Shown here one piece after another: positions 30,866 through 36,531 of a stretch of 36,531 nt of DNA. The DNA is from Rhizobium sp. (GTDB taxonomy: Bacteria > Pseudomonadota > Alphaproteobacteria > Rhizobiales > Rhizobiaceae). The stretch spans positions 18,378-54,908 of the forward strand of contig DPXQ01000116.1 in NCBI GenBank assembly GCA_003527225.1, read 5' to 3'. The notes beneath the pieces are model-generated. The model was not told the origin of the DNA, ran no database searches, and was given only the letters and a program-made list of their open reading frames with translations. Position 1 is the first letter of the stretch. Each line of letters opens with the position of its first letter. The position numbers and the translations under genes were made by a program.

Positions 30866-32077
30866 ATGACCACCAGAAGCACATGGCCATTTCGCGCCCT
30901 TGTTTTTTCGATCATCGCCGGCCTCGCACCGGTCGAGGCCCACGCCGATGCCGGCTTCAAGAAATGGATCAACGGCTTCTATGCGACGGCCGCCAAGAGT
31001 GGCATCAGTCAGAAGACGTATAACCAGGCCTTCGCTGGCGTCACCGAACCGGATCCGTCCGTGCTCGAGAAGGCGCGCTTCCAGCCCGAATTCAAGTCGG
31101 CGATCTGGGATTATCTCGATTCGCGCGTCAATCCGTATACCGTGAAGATTGGGCGCGAAATGAAGGCTCGCCACGGCTCGACCCTGGCGGCCCTTGAACG
31201 CCATTTCGGTGTCGACAGGAACATTCTGCTGGCCATCTGGTCCATGGAATCGAACTATGGCGCCGTGTTGGAAAAGGATGACAGGCTGCACAATGTGCCG
31301 CGCGCACTCGCGACGATGGCCTATGCCGATCCGAAGCGGGCCAAATATGCCCGTACCCAGCTCATCGCAGCGCTCAAGATTCTCCAGAGCGGCAACGTTT
31401 CCGCGAGTGGATTGACGGGCTCCTGGGCAGGCGCCATGGGACACACCCAGTTCATTCCGACGAGCTACCTGCTCTACGCGGTCGACGCCGATGGCAACGG
31501 CCGCAAGGACATATGGAACTCGATACCCGATGCCCTCGCGACTTCGGCCAATCTCTTGCACGAGAACGGCTGGCAATCCGGCAAGACCTGGGGATACGAG
31601 GTCACAGTTCCCCAGGGCGGCAAAGCCTACCAGGGCAAGACCAAGACGCTAGCCGAATGGACGAAGCTGGGCTTTGCGCGTCCGAACGGCAAGGGCTTCA
31701 AGAATGGCTCGGACCGGGCCGAACTGAAGATGCTGGCAGGTCCGAACGGACCCGGGTTCCTGATGACGCGCAACTTCTTCGTTCTCAAGCGTTACAACGC
31801 CGCCGACAGTTACGCGCTGGGCGTCGGGCTTCTGGCCGATGAGATTGCCGGCTATGGCGGCATGCAACAATCCTGGCCGCGCCCGAAGGGCACTCTCGAC
31901 ATCAAGGAGAAGTTCGAGCTGCAGACGCGCATGCAGGCTCTCGGCTACTACAACGGCGAGATCGACGGGAATTTCGGATCCGGCTCGAAGGCTGCCATCA
32001 CAGCTCTGCAATCAAGGCTTGGATTGACCGTTGATGGCGAGCCGTCACGCCGCCTCCTCGAGGCCATTCGCAATTGA
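30866..32077 (+). CDS. MltB-family lytic murein transglycosylase with peptidoglycan-binding domain
   Basis: A 403-residue secreted enzyme that cleaves the MurNAc-GlcNAc bond to form anhydro-muropeptides. The signal peptide covers about 1-28 (ends EAHADA). The MltB/SLT-like catalytic domain contains LAIWSMESNYGAVLEKDDRL with E128 as catalytic acid, and SWAGAMGHTQFIPTSYL, a hallmark of the MltB family. A C-terminal peptidoglycan-binding type 1 domain (about 345-400) has LQTRMQALGYYNGEIDGNFG and a GLTVDG end. The ATG at 30866 follows GGAAAGGA; an upstream frame from 30812 is without leader. It is followed by the DUF459 gene 76 bases later, perhaps in one transcript. Confidence 0.94.
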   Translation: MTTRSTWPFRALVFSIIAGLAPVEAHADAGFKKWINGFYATAAKSGISQKTYNQAFAGVTEPDPSVLEKARFQPEFKSAIWDYLDSRVNPYTVKIGREMKARHGSTLAALERHFGVDRNILLAIWSMESNYGAVLEKDDRLHNVPRALATMAYADPKRAKYARTQLIAALKILQSGNVSASGLTGSWAGAMGHTQFIPTSYLLYAVDADGNGRKDIWNSIPDALATSANLLHENGWQSGKTWGYEVTVPQGGKAYQGKTKTLAEWTKLGFARPNGKGFKNGSDRAELKMLAGPNGPGFLMTRNFFVLKRYNAADSYALGVGLLADEIAGYGGMQQSWPRPKGTLDIKEKFELQTRMQALGYYNGEIDGNFGSGSKAAITALQSRLGLTVDGEPSRRLLEAIRN

Positions 32078-32153
32078 CAATATCCCCGGTCCGCTCCACA
32101 TATCGCGCAATCTCGCGGCTTTCATTGAAAAACGGATCAGGGCGGTAAAGGGA

Positions 32154-33335
32154 ATGCGGGAGAGAAATGGGAGCAAGGGTCGGTACTGGGTAGCGGGGAT
32201 GATCATCTTCGCTCTCGCCCTGCCCCTGTTTGCCGAACCTGCCAATGCGCAGCAGGTCGGCGAGCGCAGAACCTTGCTGGAATTGCTTTTCGGAACTCCC
32301 AAGAGAACCACGCCGCCGCCGACGGTCCCCACCCGCAAGAAGCCCAAGGTTACCAAAACGGTCAAGAAGGCGCCCCAGGGCGCGACCAGTGCATCATCGA
32401 AACCCGCGGCACCACCTCCGGTCGCCAAACTCGAAAACGCCCGCAAGATCCTCGTCGTCGGCGACTTCATCGCCAATGGCTTGTCCGAGGGTCTGGAGGA
32501 AGCCTTCGCGGCCTCTCCTGGCGTCGTGGTCGTGGGGCGCGGCAATGGTTCGTCCGGCCTGGTGCGCGAGGACTACTACAACTGGCCGGCCGAATTGCCG
32601 GCGATCCTGGACGAGGTCAGGCCCGAGTTGGTTGTGGTCGAAATCGGCGCCAATGACCGTCAGCAGATCACCACCAGTGCCGGCAAGGAAGATTTTCGCA
32701 CCGAGAACTGGATCAAGGAATACGAGACGCGTATCGCAACCTTTGCGAAGCTGATCACCAGCCGCGGCCTGCCGCTGCTCTGGGTTGGAGTCCCTCCCTT
32801 CAGACCACAGAACATGACTTCGGACGTTTTGATGCTCAACGGCATCTATCAAAAGGCCGCCGCGCAGCACGGAGGCGAATTCATCGACATCTGGGACGGG
32901 TTCGTCGACTCGGATGGTCGCTTCGTCATCACTGGTTCGGATATCAACGGTCAGCAGGTTCGACTTCGCAGCACGGACGGGATCAACCTGACGGCGGCCG
33001 GAAAGCGCAAGCTGGCCTTCTATGTCGAAAAGTCAGCCCGCCGGCACCTCGGCGAAATGGCAAGCCCCGATCTCCTGCAGTTGGATGCAGGCACCTTGCC
33101 TGCACTCAACAGCCTGCCGCCTTCACAAATACAAAATATCGTCAGTACCCCGCCGATAAACCTGTCCGATCCCGATCTGGACGGCGCGACGCAACTGCTC
33201 GGCGACAGGCCGCTCCCCGCTGCAGCGATACCGTCGCCCCGCGACATGCTGGTGGGCAATGGCAGGCTTCCATCCCCCCCGCCGGGGCGCGTCGACGATT
33301 TCCGGATCTTGCATACAGGCTCGACCAAAAAGTGA
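32154..33335 (+). CDS. DUF459 SGNH-like protein lacking catalytic Ser and His
   Basis: A 393-residue exported protein. A membrane leader (about 10-32, VAGMIIFALALPLFAEPANA) is followed by a Lys/Pro-rich linker (43-90), an SGNH-hydrolase-like domain (about 97-300) and a Pro-rich tail. The fold markers are there: block I VVGDFIANGLSEGLEE, block II GRGNGSSGLVRED, block III IGANDRQQ (N167/D168). But the GDS serine is F105, and the final D-x-x-H is DGIN with N278 in place of His. It may thus not hydrolyse esters by the usual mechanism. The ATG at 32154 is chosen because the upstream frame overlaps the transglycosylase gene. It lies after a murein enzyme, so a cell-wall role is possible. Confidence 0.85.
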   Translation: MRERNGSKGRYWVAGMIIFALALPLFAEPANAQQVGERRTLLELLFGTPKRTTPPPTVPTRKKPKVTKTVKKAPQGATSASSKPAAPPPVAKLENARKILVVGDFIANGLSEGLEEAFAASPGVVVVGRGNGSSGLVREDYYNWPAELPAILDEVRPELVVVEIGANDRQQITTSAGKEDFRTENWIKEYETRIATFAKLITSRGLPLLWVGVPPFRPQNMTSDVLMLNGIYQKAAAQHGGEFIDIWDGFVDSDGRFVITGSDINGQQVRLRSTDGINLTAAGKRKLAFYVEKSARRHLGEMASPDLLQLDAGTLPALNSLPPSQIQNIVSTPPINLSDPDLDGATQLLGDRPLPAAAIPSPRDMLVGNGRLPSPPPGRVDDFRILHTGSTKK

Positions 33336-33362
33336 AAAAGGGCCGTCTGTGGGCAGCCCCTT
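33336..33362 (-). terminator. Putative terminator of gltBD
   Basis: On the minus strand AAGGGGC and GCCCTT pair (one bulged G) around a 12-base loop, followed by TTTCACTTTTT. It lies just past the gltD stop and touches the end of the DUF459 gene. Confidence 0.55.
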
Positions 33363-33386
33363 CGATTCACCAGAGGTCACACATGC

Positions 33387-34841
33387 TCAGCGCGGCAGCA
33401 TGCTTTCGCCCATCAATGCCTCGTCAATGGCACGAGCCGCCTGCCGGCCTTCGCGGATCGCCCAGACGACCAGAGACTGGCCACGGCGAATGTCGCCCGC
33501 CGTCCACAGCTTCTCGACCGATGTCTTGTAGTCGGCGTCATTGGCAACGATGTTGGTCGAGCCGCGGCGGTCGGTGTTCAGCGTCAGCTTGCCGTCGAGC
33601 TCCTTCAGCACGCTGTCGTTGAACGGTCCGCGGAAGCCGATGGCGATGAAAGCGAGATCCGCCTTGATGATGAATTCCGAACCGGCGATCGGCTTGCGCT
33701 TCTCGTCGACCTGGCAGCACTTGACGCCGGTCAGGACGCCGTCTTCGCCGACAAATTCGAGCGTGCCGACCTGGAACTCGCGGATCGCGCCCTCGGCCTG
33801 GCTGGACGAGGTGCGCATCTTGGTCGCCCAGAAGGGCCAGACGGCCAGCTTGTCCTCGGTCTCGGGAGGACGCGGGCGGATATCGAGCTGGGTGACCTTT
33901 ACTGCGCCCTGGCGGAAGGCGGTGCCCACGCAGTCGGAAGCCGTATCGCCGCCGCCGACGACGACGACATGCTTGCCGCCTGCCAGGATCGGATCGGACG
34001 GCCAGCCTGCGCTGTCGATGTTCTCGCGTCCGACGCGGCGGTTCTGCTGCACGAGATAAGGCATCGCATCATAGACGCCGTGGAACTCGACGCCGGGGAT
34101 GCCGGCTTCGCGCGGGGTCTCCGAGCCGCCGCAGTAGAGAACCGCGTCATAGTCAGCGAGCAGCTTCTCGACCTTGACGTCGACGCCGACATTGACGCCG
34201 CAATGGAACGTGACGTTTTCGCCTTCCATCTGCTCGACGCGGCGATCGATGAAGTTCTTCTCCATCTTGAAGTCCGGAATGCCGTAACGCAGCAGGCCAC
34301 CGGGCTTCGTCTCGCGCTCGTAGACATGAACTTCATGGCCGGCGCGTCCGAGCTGTTGGGCAGCAGCCAGGCCCGAGGGACCGGAGCCGATGATCGCCAC
34401 CTTCTTGCCCGTGTGCACCGTTGCCGGCTGCGGCACGATGAAGCCTAGCTCATAGGCCTTGTCGGCAATGGCCTGCTCGACGGTCTTAATTGCGACGGGC
34501 GTGTCTTCGAGGTTCAGCGTGCAGGCTTCCTCGCACGGAGCCGGACAGACGCGGCCGGTGAATTCCGGGAAGTTGTTGGTGGAGTGGAGGTTGCGGATCG
34601 CCTCTTCCCACTTGTTGTTGTAGACGAGGTCGTTCCAGTCCGGGATCTGGTTGTGCACCGGGCAGCCGGTCGGACCGTGGCAATAGGGAATGCCGCAATC
34701 CATGCAGCGCGCCGCCTGCTTGGTAACCTCGGCATCCGACATCGGGATGGTGAACTCGCGGAAATGGCGGATGCGGTCGGACGCCGGCTGGTACTTCATG
34801 ACCTGCCGATCGATTTCCATAAAACCTGTAACCTTGCCCAT
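33387..34841 (-). CDS. gltD: Glutamate synthase (NADPH) small subunit
   Basis: A 484-residue FAD/iron-sulfur subunit that passes electrons from NADPH to GltB in ammonium assimilation. The N-terminal cysteine cluster is in ARCMDCGIPYCHGPTGCPVHN and CPAPCEEACTL. The FAD loop is AIIGSGPSGLAAAQQLG (about 149-165), the NADPH loop VVVGGGDTASDCVGTA, and the C-terminal FAD contact LWTAGDIRRGQSLVVWAI. The length is as usual. The ATG at 34841 has AGGATC before it. It lies downstream of gltB with a 94-base gap that contains two hairpins, so its translation is not coupled to gltB. Confidence 0.97.
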   Translation of the reverse strand: MGKVTGFMEIDRQVMKYQPASDRIRHFREFTIPMSDAEVTKQAARCMDCGIPYCHGPTGCPVHNQIPDWNDLVYNNKWEEAIRNLHSTNNFPEFTGRVCPAPCEEACTLNLEDTPVAIKTVEQAIADKAYELGFIVPQPATVHTGKKVAIIGSGPSGLAAAQQLGRAGHEVHVYERETKPGGLLRYGIPDFKMEKNFIDRRVEQMEGENVTFHCGVNVGVDVKVEKLLADYDAVLYCGGSETPREAGIPGVEFHGVYDAMPYLVQQNRRVGRENIDSAGWPSDPILAGGKHVVVVGGGDTASDCVGTAFRQGAVKVTQLDIRPRPPETEDKLAVWPFWATKMRTSSSQAEGAIREFQVGTLEFVGEDGVLTGVKCCQVDEKRKPIAGSEFIIKADLAFIAIGFRGPFNDSVLKELDGKLTLNTDRRGSTNIVANDADYKTSVEKLWTAGDIRRGQSLVVWAIREGRQAARAIDEALMGESMLPR

Positions 34842-34872
34842 TGCTTTTGATCCTGCTCAGTATCTCGTGGAC

Positions 34873-34918
34873 GGCACGCTTGCGTGCCCGAAGGGTGCCC
34901 CGCCGCAACTCCGGCGGG
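34873..34918. repeat. Two tandem hairpins between gltB and gltD
   Basis: GGCACGC/GCGTGCC (34873-34888, 2-base gap) and CCCGCCG/CGGCGGG (34899-34905 with 34912-34918, 6-base loop) stand in tandem in the gltB-gltD gap. Neither has a T-run. They may protect or divide the gltBD mRNA, or be a REP-like palindromic element. Confidence 0.55.
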
Positions 34919-34935
34919 ACGGCTTCGAAATGCGG

Positions 34936-36531
34936 TTACTCCGCCGCGACTCCCATGCGCATGCGTTCCATTTCCTCGAGCGCACGGCGGTATTCGACCG
35001 GCATGACCTTGCGGAACTTCGGACGGAAGCCTGCCCAGTTGTCGAGGATCTGCTTGGCGCGGGCCGAACCCGTGTAGTGCAGATGGTTCGAGATCAGCTG
35101 GTAGAGGCGTTCCTCGTCGTGGCGGGTCATGTCACCCGACACGTCGACACGACCCTTGTGCATCAGGTCGCCGCCGTGATGGTGCAGCTTCTCCAGCATG
35201 TCGTCTTCTTCCGGAACCGGTTCGAGCTCCACCATGGCCATGTTGCAGCGAGAGGCGAAGTCGCCGCTCTCGTCCAGCACATAGGCCACACCGCCCGACA
35301 TGCCCGCCGCGAAGTTGCGGCCCGTGCCGCCGAGCACGACCACGACACCGCCGGTCATGTATTCGCAGCCGTGGTCACCCACGCCCTCGACGACAGCGAC
35401 GGCACCGGAGTTGCGCACGGCGAAGCGCTCGCCGGCCACGCCGCGGAAGTAGCATTCGCCGGCGATTGCGCCGTAAAGCACGGTATTGCCGACGATGATC
35501 GAGTTCTCGGCGACGATCCGGGTGTTTTCCGGCGGACGAACGATGATGCGGCCGCCCGACAGGCCCTTGCCGACATAATCGTTGCCGTCGCCCACCAGAT
35601 CAAACGTGATGCCACGGGCAAGGAACGCGCCGAAGGACTGGCCGGCCGTGCCGTTCAGCGTCACGTGGATCGTGTCGTCCTTCAGGCCCTTGTGCCCGTA
35701 GCGCCTGGCAAGCTCGCCCGACAGCATGGCGCCGGCCGAACGATCGACGTTCTTGATGTCGACGTCGAACACTACAGGCTGCTTGGCCTCCAGAGCCGGC
35801 ATCGCCTTCTCGATCAGCTTGCGGTCGAGCACGTCGTCGATCGGGTGCTTCTGGCGCTCTGTCCAATAGGTGGCGGACTTCGGAGCCTCGACCTTGTGGA
35901 AGATCTTCGAGAAGTCGAGACCCTTGGCCTTCCAATGGGCCAGCATCTCTTCCTTTTCGAGCAGTTCGGAAGCGCCGATGATCTCATCGAGCCGGGCAAC
36001 GCCAAGCGAAGCGAGGATTTCTCGCACTTCCTCTGCTACGAAGAAGAAGTAGTTGACGACGTGCTCCGGCGTACCCTTGAAGCGCTTGCGCAGGACCGGA
36101 TCCTGGGTGGCAACGCCGACGGGACAGGTGTTCAGGTGGCACTTGCGCATCATGACGCAACCTGCGGCGATCAGCGGCGCCGTGGCGAAGCCGAACTCGT
36201 CGGCACCGAGCAGCGCACCGATGATGACGTCGCGTCCGGTCTTCAGGCCGCCATCGACCTGCAGTGCGATGCGCGAACGAAGCCCGTTCAGCACCAGCGT
36301 CTGCTGGGTCTCGGCAAGGCCGATTTCCCAAGGCGAACCGGCATGCTTCAGCGAGGTGAGCGGGGACGCACCCGTACCGCCGTCGAAGCCGGAAATGGTG
36401 ATATGGTCGGCACGCGCCTTGGCAACGCCGGCGGCAACTGTTCCGACGCCAACTTCAGAAACGAGCTTGACCGAGACATCGGCGACCGGGTTGACGTTCT
36501 TCAGGTCGAAGATCAGCTGCGCCAGATCCTC
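34936..36531 (-). CDS. gltB: Glutamate synthase large subunit, C-terminal part (cut by window edge)
   Basis: The last 531 residues of GltB; the N-terminal amidotransferase domain lies beyond the right edge. Seen are the end of the FMN-binding synthase domain ([19 protein letters not shown], then [15 protein letters not shown]), the 3Fe-4S cysteines in [15 protein letters not shown], and the right-handed beta-helix GXGXG domain with many G-rich turns ([32 protein letters not shown]). The frame is open without stops to base 36531. GltB uses glutamine and 2-oxoglutarate to form two glutamates, with GltD supplying electrons. Confidence 0.97.
   Translation of the reverse strand, partial: EDLAQLIFDLKNVNPVADVSVKLVSEVGVGTVAAGVAKARADHITISGFDGGTGASPLTSLKHAGSPWEIGLAETQQTLVLNGLRSRIALQVDGGLKTGRDVIIGALLGADEFGFATAPLIAAGCVMMRKCHLNTCPVGVATQDPVLRKRFKGTPEHVVNYFFFVAEEVREILASLGVARLDEIIGASELLEKEEMLAHWKAKGLDFSKIFHKVEAPKSATYWTERQKHPIDDVLDRKLIEKAMPALEAKQPVVFDVDIKNVDRSAGAMLSGELARRYGHKGLKDDTIHVTLNGTAGQSFGAFLARGITFDLVGDGNDYVGKGLSGGRIIVRPPENTRIVAENSIIVGNTVLYGAIAGECYFRGVAGERFAVRNSGAVAVVEGVGDHGCEYMTGGVVVVLGGTGRNFAAGMSGGVAYVLDESGDFASRCNMAMVELEPVPEEDDMLEKLHHHGGDLMHKGRVDVSGDMTRHDEERLYQLISNHLHYTGSARAKQILDNWAGFRPKFRKVMPVEYRRALEEMERMRMGVAAE

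Noticed and set aside
1..36531. Mobile elements, CRISPR arrays, tRNA/rRNA genes, toxin-antitoxin or defence genes
   Set aside because: I looked on both strands for transposase or integrase motifs, regularly spaced repeats and tRNA T-loops and saw none. Composition is uniform and all genes look like core genome.

Overview
The window is a compact, GC-rich chromosomal segment that looks like core genome from an alphaproteobacterium of the Rhizobiales, most likely the Rhizobiaceae (Rhizobium/Agrobacterium/Sinorhizobium/Shinella type; I cannot fix the genus). Pointers are a Brucella-like Omp10 lipoprotein, a DUF1036 protein coupled to pyruvate kinase, a GapR (DUF2312) nucleoid protein, a cysteine-free 41-residue L36, homospermidine synthase, and the gltBD and purEK arrangements. 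Base composition looks even throughout. I see no insertion sequence, integrase, phage gene, CRISPR array, tRNA or rRNA. No stretch longer than about 240 bases lacks a gene. The two ends cut through genes: a LysR regulator on the left and gltB on the right.

Layout. 1-1.3 kb: a truncated LysR regulator divergent from a polar-amino-acid binding protein. 1.3-3.1 kb: a Sel1-repeat protein and a ThiE-like protein on the minus strand. 3.1-4.3 kb: a TauE/SafE permease and a small ArsR-type regulator. 4.4-7.7 kb: two divergent YdcH-like small proteins, purE-purK, rpmJ and a TPR protein whose start codon lies inside a long inverted repeat. 7.7-9.7 kb: DUF1036-pyk on the minus strand. 9.9-11.4 kb: an N-formylglutamate amidohydrolase-like enzyme, DUF1244 and gapR, closed by a strong bidirectional terminator. 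11.5-15.0 kb, minus strand: an orphan NtrC-like response regulator with altered motor motifs and a DUF882 (M15-like) murein-peptidase-like protein. 15.2-20.1 kb: a tightly packed run pepF-pabB-pabC-yciI-DUF3445. 20.2-24.3 kb: hss, omp10 and a secreted 5'-nucleotidase with a LysM tail, each followed by its own terminator. 24.4-27.1 kb: hemH, then qmcA-nfeD. 27.1-30.7 kb: kdsD, an outer-membrane beta-barrel protein and galU. 30.9-33.3 kb: a lytic transglycosylase and a DUF459 SGNH-like protein. 33.4 kb to the end: gltD and the C-terminal third of gltB.

How the genes fit together. Most products serve central metabolism (purine, folate, heme, glycolysis, ammonium assimilation, polyamine) or the cell envelope (M15-like and lytic murein enzymes, LPS Kdo precursor, UDP-glucose, Omp10, a beta-barrel, LysM nucleotidase, QmcA/NfeD). 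I found no clear-cut new system. The observations most worth a second look are: the start-codon hairpin at 7026-7070; the NtrC-like regulator that lacks GAFTGA and a normal Walker B, next to an inverted repeat upstream of the DUF882 gene; a heme N-demethylase alpha-like protein (DUF3445) attached to the PABA/folate genes; the DUF459 protein without catalytic Ser and His; and the ThiE-like protein without ThiE signature residues.
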